The notes: generated by a model from the letters alone, not told the origin. Positions 7,330 through 17,582 are shown, numbered from the stretch's first letter. The stretch: 64,000 bases of DNA from Acinetobacter sp. NIPH 2100 (GCF_000369805.1 NZ_KB850224.1:1978262-2042261); one strand, 5' to 3'. Program-made: numbers and translations.

Positions 7330-8793
7330 TTAGTGATGATTCAAACCCTTAAAAATCTGTTCCAATACTTGCCCAATCGCCAATATCTCCTGATCCGTAT
7401 TTGGCAAACCATCGATCTCTAATCCAATTGGTAGTTTTGATTTCGCTCCACGACCAATCGGTAAACTCAGCCCTGGCAACCCAATATTACTCCCAGGATC
7501 AGTATTACGAATCAGGGTTTGAAAGTTTTCAATTGAGCTTACCTGCTCACTCACCAACGGCGCAACGATTGGAGATGTTGGAAATATTAATGCATTAAGT
7601 TGAAGCTCTCTGAAGACTTTTTCATAGAGTGAAAGTAATTGTGGTCGAGCTTCTGTAATTGCTTCCTGATATAAAGCATCAACGGACACCAATTGCCCAG
7701 TCGAATCAGCAATCAATTCAGGCAAAATATTTTGCTTAAAAATCTGCTGCACATCTGGACTGGATATCTGATCAACCACAGCGTCTAGACTCACTCCAAT
7801 CTGATTATTTTCTAGATATTGGATCAAATCATATTTGCCTTCGTAAATCACCACAGGAAATGAAATACGTTGATTTATCTGTGCTAAATCAGGCAGATCG
7901 ACAGGAATAATTTCGATGCCTGCTGTTTTTAACAGTTGCAGTGCCTTATGCGCTTGTTCATGAACATCGTCATCTAAACTTTCCCAAAAATAAGCATTGA
8001 TTCCAAGTCTGATGGGCTGCTTTGGCAATGAAAATGGTTGAGTTGACGGTGCAATTAACTGATCAATCACAATAATATCAGCCATACAATGCGCCATAGG
8101 TCCAGCAGTGTCACGGGTGTGAGAAATTGGTGTAATCCCTGTTTGCGCATATCGTCCTAGCGTTGGACGAAAACCAATACAACCATTCAAGGCACTCGGT
8201 AATCTAACCGAAGCTCCTGTATCCGTTCCGATTGCAATCGGAACCATTCCTGCGGCAACCGCAACGGCACTTCCAGAAGAAGAACCACCAGCAATATGCA
8301 AAGGATTCACCGCATTGCGTGTACCAACAACCCCGTCAATATGCATGGCTGTGTTATAACCTGTGACGCCAAAAGCCAATTCATGCATATTGGCTTTTCC
8401 AACAATAATGGCTCCTTGATCAATTAATGCTTGAATGATAGGAGCTGTTGTTTTGGGTCTGAACTGCGCTAATGCAGGTGTGCCAGCACTATTGGGGAAA
8501 CCTGCAACATGAATATTATCTTTAACGGCAATCAATACACCAATTAAGTCTGGACAAGCAGCTCCTGCACGGATGGATTGATCCCAGAATTGTGCTTGTT
8601 GAATTGCTGCTTTTTTATCAAGGCTAATAAATGCATTTAAAGATTGTTGTGCTTCAATCTTTTCAAAATAGTGGCATACCAATTGTTCACAAGAAACTTT
8701 TCGATCACGAACCAAAGTTGTAATCTCGCTGATTGTGGCTCTATCAAGTTGAAATTCTTGGTCCTGATCTAATTTTTCATTCATATTTAACAT
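7330..8793 (-). CDS. Amidase signature family hydrolase
   Basis: A 487-residue member of the amidase signature family (GatA, indoleacetamide hydrolase and relatives). The Ser-cisSer-Lys triad can be placed: K91 in VLIAVKDNIHVAGFP, S172 in the AGGSSSGSA loop, and S195 in GTDTGASVRLPS. It hydrolyses a carboxamide to a carboxylate and ammonia; the substrate cannot be read from the sequence. No signal peptide, so cytoplasmic. It lies 85 nt downstream of a LuxR-type regulator on the same strand, which is the likely regulator. It is not GatA, because gatC and gatB are absent nearby. Confidence 0.87.
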   Translation of the reverse strand: MLNMNEKLDQDQEFQLDRATISEITTLVRDRKVSCEQLVCHYFEKIEAQQSLNAFISLDKKAAIQQAQFWDQSIRAGAACPDLIGVLIAVKDNIHVAGFPNSAGTPALAQFRPKTTAPIIQALIDQGAIIVGKANMHELAFGVTGYNTAMHIDGVVGTRNAVNPLHIAGGSSSGSAVAVAAGMVPIAIGTDTGASVRLPSALNGCIGFRPTLGRYAQTGITPISHTRDTAGPMAHCMADIIVIDQLIAPSTQPFSLPKQPIRLGINAYFWESLDDDVHEQAHKALQLLKTAGIEIIPVDLPDLAQINQRISFPVVIYEGKYDLIQYLENNQIGVSLDAVVDQISSPDVQQIFKQNILPELIADSTGQLVSVDALYQEAITEARPQLLSLYEKVFRELQLNALIFPTSPIVAPLVSEQVSSIENFQTLIRNTDPGSNIGLPGLSLPIGRGAKSKLPIGLEIDGLPNTDQEILAIGQVLEQIFKGLNHH

Positions 8794-8878
8794 TTTGACT
8801 TAAAATCCATTTAAGTAATTATTTTTATAATTTGTACCGTTTTAAGTCCATTGGATATCCTCAAAATTGAGGAGATCA

Positions 8879-9592
8879 TCAAGAATGAATCAGTGAAGCC
8901 ATTTCGGTACGATTATGACAGCCTATTTTTTTCATGGCATTTTTAAGATGTGTCCTGACCGTGGTGAAACCAATATCGAGTAAATTGGCAACATGTTTAT
9001 CACTCAACCCTTTACAGACTAATATGACCACTTCTTGCTCCCGTTGGGTTAAATCGTATTGAGTCGATAAATCCATCGGTAAGGCTTGAGTCATATAAGG
9101 TTCAAGTAAATTTAAGATTCTTTTCTCACGCTCACTAAACATCAGCGAATCTTGAGCACGCCAGATACGCAAATCACCTAGATCTATCCCATCCCGAACA
9201 AAGTAAATATTTAGCCCATGATACAAGCCATGAGGGCGTAGAAACTCATTGTAATAATCCGTTCTTTTTAGTTCTGATAGCGAAATGATTTCATTAACGA
9301 AAGTAGCCTGTTGCCGTTCCCGCAACTGAGACGTAATCGGGTCATAATGTTGCCAAATACGCTCATATTCTAGAATTGCTTTAGGGTCAATTTGCCACAT
9401 GATGCCCTGTTTAGACACATGCTGTTTTGCATCCCAAATATAAGAAGCGGCAAAATCTGCTCTTAATAAAGTCGCGATATCAACAAGGACCGTTTCGCGT
9501 AAGCTTTGCTGTCCTTTTTCTGAACCTAATTTCCAAAGTATTTCAGAGAGAAGACTAAACTCGGATGAGCTTAAATCATATTCCAAAAGCAT
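8879..9592 (-). CDS. LuxR-family transcriptional regulator
   Basis: A 237-residue regulator. The C-terminal 65 residues form a LuxR/GerE helix-turn-helix (LTQREQEVVILVCKGLSDKHVANLLDIG, then TVRTHLKNAMKKIG). The N-terminal 170 residues resemble a GAF/autoinducer-binding-like sensor fold (ASYIWDAKQHVSKQGIMW, YDPITSQLRERQQATF) but lack a clear acyl-homoserine-lactone signature. It is upstream of the amidase gene in the same direction and is probably its regulator. Confidence 0.82.
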   Translation of the reverse strand: MLLEYDLSSSEFSLLSEILWKLGSEKGQQSLRETVLVDIATLLRADFAASYIWDAKQHVSKQGIMWQIDPKAILEYERIWQHYDPITSQLRERQQATFVNEIISLSELKRTDYYNEFLRPHGLYHGLNIYFVRDGIDLGDLRIWRAQDSLMFSEREKRILNLLEPYMTQALPMDLSTQYDLTQREQEVVILVCKGLSDKHVANLLDIGFTTVRTHLKNAMKKIGCHNRTEMASLIHS

Positions 9593-9709
9593 AGAATGTT
9601 ACCTTTTTATCTTAAGACACCTCTCCTAATTAGAATGAGGATGCACAGTGATTCCTTGTTTTCATTTTCAGCTTCCTTTATCTTTTATATGTCACTGCGC
9701 CATTATTTT

Positions 9710-10735
9710 CTACACTTTATTTTTTAATCGGGTGGCATGTGGTGTTTTACCATACCAGCGTTTATAGGCATGTATAAAGCTGGCGGGTTCAGCATAGCCT
9801 AACCATTCAGAAATTTGTTCAATTGAGGTTTGAGTTGAAGACAGATATGAATCGGCCAGAATTTTTCTGACCTCTTCCCTGATTTTAATAAAGGTGGTTT
9901 GTTCTTGCGCTAAATAACGGCGTAAAGTTCGAGAGTTTAGACATAAACCATCCGCGACCTCGTCCATCGAAGGAATTTCCCCTCTACTATTCATCAAGAT
10001 TTGCTCAACTTGGTCGGTATATTTTTTTTGAGATTGCCGCTTGTCCAGTATTTCTCGGCATTGCTGTTCTGCTGAATGTAACGCCAACTCATTTGCCATA
10101 CTGAGCTTCTGATCTATTTTTTCTGCATTTAATACCACAAAACTTTTCGATCCACCAAATTCGGGTGTAATCCCAAATAACGCTCGATAAGACTGTATTT
10201 CTCCATGAGGCTGAAAAGCAAATACCACACTTTGGCAGAGATTTTCCCGAATCAAATCTTGTTGAACTGTAATCAGCGCAGCAAGGTCTCGCAGAATAAT
10301 GAATTGCCATAAAGCTGGCGGAATCCCATCATCAACCACAATTTCGATTTGGATACTACGGGCCTCAGGCTGTTCAGATACCACAAACTGGCTAAAGGCA
10401 AAAGATAAAGGAAAATAGGCCAAAGCAAAGTTCAAAGCTTCACGAATATTCGCACTACTCATCAAGCCCAAGCCTAAAGAACCAAAGGTGGTAAAGTGAT
10501 AACGCTGACCAACCTCCAAACCAAGCAAAGGTCTCTGGCTAAATTTTTCAACTAGATTAGATATGAGCTGTAATTCCTGCTGCCCAGTCACCAACCTATT
10601 TGGATCAAGCAATTGTTGTTGCTCCAGTCCTGTTTTCTTGAGGATCTGTGCATGACTCACACCTAATTCAGCCGCAAAATCTGCCATGAGGCGAACACTA
10701 TGGATACTACGTTCATATGTCCATAAATACTTCAA
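9710..10735 (-). CDS. AraC-family regulator of the adjacent monooxygenase operon
   Basis: A 341-residue AraC/XylS regulator with an N-terminal domain of the OruR/ArgR-like 'arabinose-binding' type (residues about 15-205) and a C-terminal double HTH (SMDEVADGLCLNSRTLRRYLAQ; ISEWLGYAEPASFIHAYKRW). The start is a TTG at 10735, chosen because GAGGA lies 7 nt upstream; the first internal ATG (10687) has no such site. It is divergent from the monooxygenase/SDR operon across 115 bp and probably activates it in response to its substrate. Confidence 0.85.
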   Translation of the reverse strand: MKYLWTYERSIHSVRLMADFAAELGVSHAQILKKTGLEQQQLLDPNRLVTGQQELQLISNLVEKFSQRPLLGLEVGQRYHFTTFGSLGLGLMSSANIREALNFALAYFPLSFAFSQFVVSEQPEARSIQIEIVVDDGIPPALWQFIILRDLAALITVQQDLIRENLCQSVVFAFQPHGEIQSYRALFGITPEFGGSKSFVVLNAEKIDQKLSMANELALHSAEQQCREILDKRQSQKKYTDQVEQILMNSRGEIPSMDEVADGLCLNSRTLRRYLAQEQTTFIKIREEVRKILADSYLSSTQTSIEQISEWLGYAEPASFIHAYKRWYGKTPHATRLKNKV

Positions 10736-10850
10736 GTATATTTCCTCAATGTCCGCTAATCACAATATTCTGTCCTCATCCATCCTCTAAATCAATGCAT
10801 GAAACGATTATTCTGCAAGCTATAGATGATATTTTTTACTCGAGTCAGTT

Positions 10851-12383
10851 ATGTTCAAACAACAATTATCTTCAAATAAAAATATTCGTATCGCCATTAT
10901 TGGAACAGGATTTGGCGGTTTAGGCTTGGCGATTCAACTGAAACTTGCTGGATTTGAACAATTTACCTTATTTGAAAAAGCCAATGATGTGGGTGGTGTC
11001 TGGCGTGACAATACTTATCCTGGCGCTGCTTGTGATGTCCCTTCTCACCTGTATTCCTTTTCTTTTGAACAGGAACTTGGCTGGAAAAACCGCTATGGTT
11101 CATCACAGGAAATTCACCAATATTTGAAACATTGCACTGAGAAATATCAGCTTTATCCGCATATCCAATTTAATACTGAAATTGCCAGTGCGGATTTTGA
11201 TGCAGCACAAGGTGTTTGGCATATCCAAACGCAAACAGGAGAAAAATTCGAGGCAGAATTTCTGATTGCAGCGGTCGGCCAACTCAATCGTCCAGCCTAT
11301 CCTAAAATTAAAGGACTGGACGCCTTTCAGGGCAAAAGCTTTCATTCAGCGCGCTGGGATCATGACTATGATTTAAATAATAAACGTGTGGCTGTGATTG
11401 GTACAGGTGCCAGTGCGATTCAATTTGTACCTGAAATCGCTAAGCAAGCCGCCCACTTAGATATTTATCAACGTTCTGCACCTTATGTCATTCCAAAACC
11501 AGACCGTATTTATTCCAAATTAGAACGAAAAGTTTTCCAAAAACTACCGATCCTGCAAAGTCTTGATCGCGTCTTTCAATATAGTTATAACGAGATTCGC
11601 CTTAAGAGTTTTACTGCAACCTTGAATGAAATTCCTTTGGCAGAATATATTTTTCAGCGCCATATCCGCGAAGAAATCAAAGATCCACATTTCCGTCATC
11701 GCCTGATGCCTGACTACCCGATTGGCTGTAAACGTATCCTGATTTCTAATCATTGGTATCGGAGTCTGGTTCGCCCCAATGTCGAGGTGATCAATACCGC
11801 AATTCAGGAAGTCACCGCCACTGGTATTGTCGATAAAGATGGCAAAATACGTGAAGTAGATACCATTATTTATGGAACAGGTTTTGCAGCAACTGAGTTT
11901 ATGGCACCTATGCAAATTACTGGACTCCATGGCAAGACACTTAAACAACAATGGGTTGATGGCGCAGAAGCTTATTTAGGCTTAACAGTGAGCGGTTTCC
12001 CTAATTTCTTCATGCTGTATGGTCCAAATACCAATCTTGGGCATAACTCAATCGTGTATATGATTGAAAGTCAGGTGAACTATATTCTGGATGCAATTCA
12101 AGCGCATATTCAAAATAATTTATGTTTTGCAGACTTAAAAACTGAAATCCAAACACTGTTCAATCAAGAAATTCAGGAGCGTATGAAATCAACCATGTGG
12201 TCTCAAGGCTGTACCAGTTGGTATCAAACCGCGACAGGCAAAAATACCAATAATTGGCCGGGTTTCACATTGGAATATCGTCAGCGAACTCGCCGTTTTG
12301 ATCTGGAAAATTATACCCAAGTCGCAAAGTCGTCATCTACTGTTGTTCAGGTACAACCCTTAGAAAAACAAATGGCGGTTTAA
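10851..12383 (+). CDS. Flavin-containing Baeyer-Villiger-type monooxygenase
   Basis: A 510-residue flavoprotein. FAD-binding GTGFGGLG lies near residue 18 and VGGVWRDNTYPGAACDVPS follows. The Baeyer-Villiger fingerprint is readable (FQGKSFHSARWDHD, around residue 160), with an NADPH-binding GTGASA afterwards. These enzymes insert oxygen next to a ketone to form an ester or lactone using NADPH and O2. The SDR gene starts at the base after its stop codon, so the pair probably oxidises an alcohol to a ketone and then to an ester. Substrate unknown. Confidence 0.87.
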   Translation: MFKQQLSSNKNIRIAIIGTGFGGLGLAIQLKLAGFEQFTLFEKANDVGGVWRDNTYPGAACDVPSHLYSFSFEQELGWKNRYGSSQEIHQYLKHCTEKYQLYPHIQFNTEIASADFDAAQGVWHIQTQTGEKFEAEFLIAAVGQLNRPAYPKIKGLDAFQGKSFHSARWDHDYDLNNKRVAVIGTGASAIQFVPEIAKQAAHLDIYQRSAPYVIPKPDRIYSKLERKVFQKLPILQSLDRVFQYSYNEIRLKSFTATLNEIPLAEYIFQRHIREEIKDPHFRHRLMPDYPIGCKRILISNHWYRSLVRPNVEVINTAIQEVTATGIVDKDGKIREVDTIIYGTGFAATEFMAPMQITGLHGKTLKQQWVDGAEAYLGLTVSGFPNFFMLYGPNTNLGHNSIVYMIESQVNYILDAIQAHIQNNLCFADLKTEIQTLFNQEIQERMKSTMWSQGCTSWYQTATGKNTNNWPGFTLEYRQRTRRFDLENYTQVAKSSSTVVQVQPLEKQMAV

Positions 12384-13226
12384 ATGAAATCATTCAATAA
12401 CAAAGTTGCAGCAATTACAGGCGCAGGTTCAGGGATTGGTCAAGCACTTGCAATTGCATTGGCAAAACAAGGCTGTCATTTGGCCTTATCGGATGTCAAT
12501 GAGTTTGGTCTGGCCAAAACCCAAACTTTATTAAAGTCATATCCAGTCAAAGTTACAGTACAAGTGCTTGATGTCGCCAATCGCCAAGACATGGCAAAGT
12601 GGGCTAAAAGCGTGGTTGAACAGCATCAGCAAGTCAATCTGATCTTTAATAATGCGGGCGTTGCCATCGGCAGCACTGCTGAAGGTGTCAGCTATGAAGA
12701 TCTTGAATGGTTGATTGGGATTAATTTCTGGGGTGTGGTATACGGGACCAAAGAATTTTTGCCCTATCTGAAACAGAGTGGTGACGGACATGTCATTAAT
12801 ATCTCAAGTATGTTCGGACTGACCGCACAGCCCACTCAAAGTGCTTATAATGCGAGTAAATTTGCAGTTCGAGGCTTTACCGAGTCTTTGCGGCAAGAAC
12901 TCGATATACAAGATTCAGGCGTAAGCGCGACGTGTATACATCCAGGTGGAATTCGGACCAATATTGCTAAAGCTGCGCGGATTAATAACAGTGTCGAAAT
13001 TTTAGGGATGGATCCTGTAAAAAGTCAGCAGGCTTTTGACAAAATCTTGAGAACACCAGCCGATGAGGCGGCAAATCAAATTTTAACAGCGGTACTCAAA
13101 AATAAACGTCGCCTATTGATTGGTGCTGACGCAAAAGCTGTAGATCTATTACAACGGATACTGCCACAGGGATATCAAAAAATATTTGCCAAAGCGACTG
13201 CGCTGCAAACTAAATTTTTGCAATAA
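12384..13226 (+). CDS. Short-chain dehydrogenase/reductase
   Basis: A 280-residue classical SDR. The NAD(P) motif GAGSGIGQ is at about 13-20, NNAGV near residue 91, catalytic Ser in VINISSMFG and Tyr/Lys in SAYNASKFAV. The C-terminal extension is in line with the family that sits beside Baeyer-Villiger monooxygenases in Acinetobacter. It starts directly at the stop codon of the monooxygenase and is therefore coupled to it. It probably interconverts an alcohol and the ketone used by the monooxygenase. Confidence 0.87.
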   Translation: MKSFNNKVAAITGAGSGIGQALAIALAKQGCHLALSDVNEFGLAKTQTLLKSYPVKVTVQVLDVANRQDMAKWAKSVVEQHQQVNLIFNNAGVAIGSTAEGVSYEDLEWLIGINFWGVVYGTKEFLPYLKQSGDGHVINISSMFGLTAQPTQSAYNASKFAVRGFTESLRQELDIQDSGVSATCIHPGGIRTNIAKAARINNSVEILGMDPVKSQQAFDKILRTPADEAANQILTAVLKNKRRLLIGADAKAVDLLQRILPQGYQKIFAKATALQTKFLQ

Positions 13227-13240
13227 CTTAAGCTTTGCGA

Positions 13241-13279
13241 TGGATTGACCTTAGCTCAATAAAAGCAATGGTCAATCCA
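13241..13279 (+). terminator. Hairpin after the SDR gene
   Basis: A perfect 10-bp stem (13241-13250 with 13270-13279) with a 19-nt loop 15 nt past the stop. There is no U-run, so termination is uncertain. Confidence 0.4.
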
Positions 13280-13418
13280 TTCACCCTCACCTTTCCTGTA
13301 ACAGCAATAAAAAAATAATAACGCACAATATATAGATGAATTGAAGCAGTTTTGACTCAGCTCAAAATACAATTTTTATGATCAGAATAAATAAAATTCT
13401 AAGAGTTGATAAATCCGC

Positions 13419-13449
13419 TTGACCTTCCCATAATGTTAAGGTCTATGCT
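13419..13449 (+). promoter_or_regulatory. CueR-type promoter of copA
   Basis: The -35 TTGACC (13419-13424) and -10 TATGCT (13444-13449) are separated by 19 bp. The spacer holds the MerR-family dyad ACCTTCC-N7-TTAAGGT (13422-13442). This long spacer is the hallmark of CueR-activated copper promoters. Confidence 0.85.
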
Positions 13450-13483
13450 GCAAGCAATCAGATCATCTCTATAGGTATATCTT

Positions 13484-15970
13484 ATGGGAACTCAAATAAA
13501 TACAGCATCTAAAGACCTAAATGTCACATTACAAGTTGAAGGCATGACTTGTGCCAGTTGTGTGGGTCGAGTTGAAACTGCACTAAAGAAAGTGGATGGA
13601 GTACAGTCCGCTTCTGTCAATTTAGCCACAGAACGTGCAGATATTACCCTTGCCAAACCCGTCGATCGACAAGTACTTATCCATGCGATTGAGCAGACGG
13701 GTTATGACGTTCCTGCAAGCAATATCGAATTATCGATTGAAGGGATGACTTGCGCTTCTTGTGTCAGTCGTGTCGAAAAGGCTCTAAGTGCTGTTTCTGG
13801 TGTAAAAACTGCGTCTGTCAATTTAGCGACGGAACGAGCAACCGTCACAGGTAATGCAAGTGTGGAAAGTTTAATCGCAGCGATTGATAAAGCCGGTTAC
13901 GATGCCAAGGAAATACAAGCTTCCATTCCTGATCAAACTGAACATCTTGAGAAAAAAGATCAAGAAAGAGCTGAATTAAAACGTGACTTGATACTAGCCA
14001 CGACTCTCGCTTTACCTGTATTTATTCTAGAAATGGGTTCTCATTTGATCCCTGGTGTACATCAACTGATTGAGCAAACTATAGGGATGCAAAATAGTTG
14101 GTATCTCCAATTCATTTTAACGACTTTGGTTTTGCTGATTCCGGGTCGTCGCTTTTATAGCAAAGGTTTACCTGCATTGTTCCGTTTAGCACCCGATATG
14201 AACTCTTTGGTTGCAGTCGGTACCTTGGCTGCCTACCTATTTTCTTTGGTTGCGACGTTTACCCCGAATGTGCTTCCCGCGGGAACAGTAAATGTCTATT
14301 ACGAAGCTGCTGCCGTTATTGTCGCTTTAATTTTATTAGGCCGTTTTCTTGAAGCCAAAGCCAAAGGACGGACATCTGAGGCGATTCAGCGTTTAGTTAG
14401 CTTACAGGCAAAAGTAGCCCATGTTTCGCGTGATAACCATGTCATTGATATTCCAATTGATCAAGTCATCTCTGGTGATTTTGTTATTGTCAAACCAGGT
14501 GAGCGAATCCCAGTCGATGGTGAAGTGATTGAAGGACAAAGTTTTGTCGATGAATCGATGATTACAGGTGAACCCATTCCTGTTGAGAAAAATCTCGGCA
14601 GTCAGGTCGTTGGCGGCACCATTAACCAAAACGGCACCTTGAGCTTTAAAGCGGTTGCTGTCGGTGGCGACACCATGCTAGCGCAGATTATTCGTCTAGT
14701 TGAACAAGCGCAAGGCTCTAAAATGCCGATTCAAGCCGTGGTCGATAAAGTGACGTTATGGTTCGTGCCCGCCGTGATGATTGCAGCTCTACTCACCTTC
14801 CTCGTTTGGCTGATTTTCGGTCCTTCTCCTGCTTTAACTTTTGCATTGGTCAATGCCGTTGCGGTACTGATTATTGCATGTCCGTGTGCCATGGGCTTGG
14901 CAACCCCAACCTCGATTATGGTGGGTACTGGACGTGGTGCTGAATTGGGTATCCTGTTCCGTAAAGGTGAAGCTTTACAGTTATTAAAAGATGCGCAAGT
15001 GGTTGCGGTGGATAAGACAGGTACTCTAACTGAAGGTCATCCAGTACTGACTGACTTTGAGGTGACGGCAGCATTTGAGCGTGATTATGTACTTAGTGTC
15101 GTGGCAGCGGTTGAATCCCTATCTGAGCACCCGATTGCAAAAGCCATTGTGGATACTGCCAAAGATGAGCGATTGGTACTACCGAAAGTCGATACTTTTG
15201 ATTCAGTCACAGGTATGGGCGTCAATGCAACAGTCAATCATAACCAGACTGTTTACATTGGTGCAGATCGTTATATGACTCAACTTGGTATAGAGGTTTC
15301 TCCATTTGCAGCAACAGCACAGCGTTTAGGTGATGAAGGCAAATCGCCACTCTATGTTGCAATTGATGGCGCACTTGCGGGGATTATTGCTGTTGCAGAT
15401 CCAATCAAACCAACAACACCAGCCGCCATTCAAGCATTACATCAGCTTGGTTTAAAAGTCGCCATGATTACAGGTGACAATGCACGCACAGCACACGCAA
15501 TTGCCAAACAGCTTGGTATTGATGAAGTGATTGCAGAAGTCTTACCTGAGGGTAAAGTCAATGCCGTGCAAGAACTGAAAGCAAAATATGGCAACATTGC
15601 CTTCGTGGGTGATGGTATTAATGATGCCCCTGCTCTGGCTCAAGCTGATGTCGGCCTTGCTATTGGTACAGGTACGGATGTTGCGATTGAATCTGCAGAT
15701 GTGGTGCTGATGTCTGGTAATCTGCAAGGTGTAGCCAATGCGATTGCCTTATCCAAAGCGACGATTGGTAATATTCATCAGAATCTATTCTGGGCCTTTG
15801 CCTATAACACTATGTTGATTCCTGTGGCAGCTGGCGTACTGTATCCTGCTTATGGCATTTTGATGTCACCTATTTTTGCAGCAGGTGCAATGGCACTTTC
15901 AAGTGTGTTTGTCCTTAGTAATGCGCTACGTTTGCGTCGTTTCCAACCGCCATCTGTGAACAGAGGCTAA
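13484..15970 (+). CDS. copA: Copper-exporting P1B-type ATPase
   Basis: An 828-residue P1B ATPase that exports Cu(I) from the cytoplasm. It has two N-terminal heavy-metal domains with MTCASC (Cys 23/26 and 90/93), then eight expected membrane segments. The transmembrane metal site is C466-P-C468 (ACPCAMG), the phosphorylation site D510 ([10 protein letters not shown]), followed by SEHPIAKA and the hinge [11 protein letters not shown]. It is preceded by a CueR-type promoter and followed after 13 nt by cueR. Length and motifs are full; no defect seen. Confidence 0.95.
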   Translation: MGTQINTASKDLNVTLQVEGMTCASCVGRVETALKKVDGVQSASVNLATERADITLAKPVDRQVLIHAIEQTGYDVPASNIELSIEGMTCASCVSRVEKALSAVSGVKTASVNLATERATVTGNASVESLIAAIDKAGYDAKEIQASIPDQTEHLEKKDQERAELKRDLILATTLALPVFILEMGSHLIPGVHQLIEQTIGMQNSWYLQFILTTLVLLIPGRRFYSKGLPALFRLAPDMNSLVAVGTLAAYLFSLVATFTPNVLPAGTVNVYYEAAAVIVALILLGRFLEAKAKGRTSEAIQRLVSLQAKVAHVSRDNHVIDIPIDQVISGDFVIVKPGERIPVDGEVIEGQSFVDESMITGEPIPVEKNLGSQVVGGTINQNGTLSFKAVAVGGDTMLAQIIRLVEQAQGSKMPIQAVVDKVTLWFVPAVMIAALLTFLVWLIFGPSPALTFALVNAVAVLIIACPCAMGLATPTSIMVGTGRGAELGILFRKGEALQLLKDAQVVAVDKTGTLTEGHPVLTDFEVTAAFERDYVLSVVAAVESLSEHPIAKAIVDTAKDERLVLPKVDTFDSVTGMGVNATVNHNQTVYIGADRYMTQLGIEVSPFAATAQRLGDEGKSPLYVAIDGALAGIIAVADPIKPTTPAAIQALHQLGLKVAMITGDNARTAHAIAKQLGIDEVIAEVLPEGKVNAVQELKAKYGNIAFVGDGINDAPALAQADVGLAIGTGTDVAIESADVVLMSGNLQGVANAIALSKATIGNIHQNLFWAFAYNTMLIPVAAGVLYPAYGILMSPIFAAGAMALSSVFVLSNALRLRRFQPPSVNRG

Positions 15971-15983
15971 TGGAGGATCTCTC

Positions 15984-16442
15984 ATGAATATTGGTAAAGT
16001 CTCTCAAGTTTCAGGTGTGACAGCCAAAATGATTCGTTATTACGAACAAATTGGCTTAATTCCAGCTGCTGGGCGCAGCAATGCAGGTTACCGCTCTTAT
16101 TCTGATAATGATGTTGAACGTTTGAAGTTTATCAAGCGTAGTCGTGAATTGGGTTTCTCTGTAGCAGAAATCACTGATCTGCTGGATTTATGGAATAATC
16201 GCAATAGGCATAGTGCAGATGTAAAGCATTTGGCTCAGGCGCATATCCATAAGTTAGAACAACGTATCCAAGATCTACAACAAATGGCGCAAACCTTACA
16301 AACCTTGGTTGATTGCTGTGCGGGTGATAATCGACCTGATTGTCCGATTCTTGAAGGTTTAAAAGAACCGAGTCATGAAATGAAGGATATCCATCACCAT
16401 AATGATCTGCTCTCTCTGTCTCCACTGACGGGTCGTAAGTGA
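15984..16442 (+). CDS. cueR: CueR, MerR-family Cu(I)-responsive regulator
   Basis: A 152-residue MerR-family activator with an N-terminal winged HTH (MNIGKVSQVSGVTAKMIRYY) and a long dimer helix. The metal loop has Cys at 112 and 120, the exact CueR spacing, plus C111, and Ser77 as in monovalent-metal sensors. GGAGG lies 7 nt before the ATG. It is co-transcribed with copA and probably controls the three 19-bp-spacer promoters seen at 13419, 16771 and 17722. The C-terminus is His-rich (DIHHHN). Confidence 0.93.
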   Translation: MNIGKVSQVSGVTAKMIRYYEQIGLIPAAGRSNAGYRSYSDNDVERLKFIKRSRELGFSVAEITDLLDLWNNRNRHSADVKHLAQAHIHKLEQRIQDLQQMAQTLQTLVDCCAGDNRPDCPILEGLKEPSHEMKDIHHHNDLLSLSPLTGRK

Positions 16443-16450
16443 CACAAATT

Positions 16451-16478
16451 AAAAGGCTATAGAAATATGGCCTTTTTT
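16451..16478 (+). terminator. Terminator of copA-cueR
   Basis: AAAAGGC stem (16451-16457) pairs with GCCTTTT (16470-16476), followed by T residues, 8 nt after the cueR stop. Confidence 0.7.
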
Positions 16479-16501
16479 ATTTTTGAGCATTTTCTTAAAT
16501 C

Positions 16502-16533
16502 AAAAAAAGCGGCCGAGATGGCCGCATTTTTCA
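16502..16533. terminator. Bidirectional terminator between cueR and the copper chaperone gene
   Basis: GCGGCC-GAGAT-GGCCGC (16509-16525) with an A7 run on one side and T5 on the other, between convergent genes. Confidence 0.8.
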
Positions 16534-16544
16534 TTCACTGTAAA

Positions 16545-16733
16545 TTAACGTGGCGGAAAACCCGCTTCTGCCAAAGCATTAACGATTTGCTGTTGTGATG
16601 CCGTAGTTTCTACTTTTACACTGCGGTGAGGTGGATCAGTGATTACCTTTGCATTGGCATCCACTGCTTGGATCGCACGCGTTACACCACGTGCACAGCC
16701 ACCACAAGTCATATTTTCAACATGAAATTCCAT
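16545..16733 (-). CDS. CopZ-like heavy-metal-associated copper chaperone
   Basis: A 62-residue single HMA domain with NMTCGGCARGV (Cys 10 and 13), which binds Cu(I). It probably delivers copper to CopA in the cytoplasm. It is convergent with copA-cueR. It has its own CueR-type promoter at 16771-16801, 38 nt upstream, so chaperone and exporter should be induced together. Confidence 0.88.
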   Translation of the reverse strand: MEFHVENMTCGGCARGVTRAIQAVDANAKVITDPPHRSVKVETTASQQQIVNALAEAGFPPR

Positions 16734-16770
16734 ACGAATTCTCCACTTGGTTATTCAATAAGATAGATTC

Positions 16771-16801
16771 AATATAAACGTTCCAATAATTGGAAGGTCA
16801 A
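16771..16801 (-). promoter_or_regulatory. CueR-type promoter of the copper chaperone gene
   Basis: On the minus strand: -35 TTGACC (16796-16801), 19-bp spacer, -10 TATATT (16771-16776). The dyad reads ACCTTCC-AATTATT-GGAACGT (16778-16798). Confidence 0.85.
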
Positions 16802-16834
16802 GTCTTTTGGTCATTAAATTAGAAAATTAGCTGT

Positions 16835-17176
16835 TCAGCCTTTCTTTTCGGACACATAATTCACTGTATATTTCGGGATTTCTATTTCTAGGGCCTCCTC
16901 CTGTACATTCACCTGACAGGATAGACGTGAATAAGGGGTTAGCCCCCAAGCACGGTCGAGTAAATCAGCTTCAATATCGTCCATTTCAGTTAAGCTATCG
17001 AATCCTTTTTTCACAATTACGTGACAGGTTGTACATGCCCCTGAAAAATCACAGGCGTGTTCGATTTCGATACCATGATCAAGTAAGCGTCTACAGAGGT
17101 TTTCTCCGCGTTCTATTTCAATTTCCCGACCTTCAGGGCAAATTTTTTCATTCGGGAGAACCGTTATTTTCGGCAT
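16835..17176 (-). CDS. fdx: [2Fe-2S] ferredoxin of the ISC type
   Basis: A 113-residue adrenodoxin-type ferredoxin. Cluster ligands are C42, C48 and C51 in HACDFSGACTTCH, with the fourth Cys in SRLSCQV near residue 88. This type supplies electrons for Fe-S cluster assembly. The isc operon is not adjacent, so this is a stand-alone fdx. The start at 17176 (MPKITVLPNEK) fits the family length; an upstream extension of 13 residues is less likely. Confidence 0.88.
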   Translation of the reverse strand: MPKITVLPNEKICPEGREIEIERGENLCRRLLDHGIEIEHACDFSGACTTCHVIVKKGFDSLTEMDDIEADLLDRAWGLTPYSRLSCQVNVQEEALEIEIPKYTVNYVSEKKG

Positions 17177-17220
17177 AGTCAGTACCATTGCATTTGTTGA
17201 TATGATAAATAACAAATGAT

Positions 17221-17244
17221 AAAAGGCTTTGTCTAAAGCCTTTT
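17221..17244 (-). terminator. Terminator of the DUF305 gene
   Basis: A perfect 10-bp stem AAAAGGCTTT / AAAGCCTTTT with a 4-nt loop, 27 nt past the stop of the DUF305 gene on the minus strand. Confidence 0.75.
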
Positions 17245-17270
17245 ATCTAAAATAAGTCAACAATACCGAC

Positions 17271-17582
17271 TTATAAGAAATGCCTTTTTAACCAAGCATT
17301 TATTACTTTAATGTCAATATCCTGTGCCAAAATCATATTTTTTGCCAACATTCGGACTTCTGGATCATAACCATATTTCAAGGCGACCTTGGCCATATCG
17401 ACTACGACTTGATGATGTGGAATCATTCCACGCATAAAGTCGATGTCGGCATTGCCAGTGTAATTGATTTGCATATCCGCATGCATACGGCTCGTTAGTT
17501 CCATATAAGCACGTGTAGAGAGACTATAGAACTCACTTGAATCATTTGAGTTAGACGTTGTTGCAGATTGTTGTTCACTCAT
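17271..17582 (-). CDS. DUF305 family protein, CueR-regulated
   Basis: A 103-residue protein with the DUF305 core: [20 protein letters not shown] and a [17 protein letters not shown] lead-in. DUF305 proteins are His/Met-rich four-helix proteins, and several are linked to copper tolerance. Unlike many relatives it has no signal peptide, so it should be cytoplasmic. AAGGA lies 7 nt before the ATG. It is preceded by a CueR-type promoter with an unusually long leader of about 130 nt. Copper binding by the HH and Met residues is plausible but inferred. Confidence 0.82.
   Translation of the reverse strand: MSEQQSATTSNSNDSSEFYSLSTRAYMELTSRMHADMQINYTGNADIDFMRGMIPHHQVVVDMAKVALKYGYDPEVRMLAKNMILAQDIDIKVINAWLKRHFL

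Noticed and set aside
7330..8793. Amidase as GatA of the tRNA amidotransferase
   Set aside because: gatC and gatB are absent next to it, and a LuxR regulator precedes it; a catabolic or unknown amidase is likelier.
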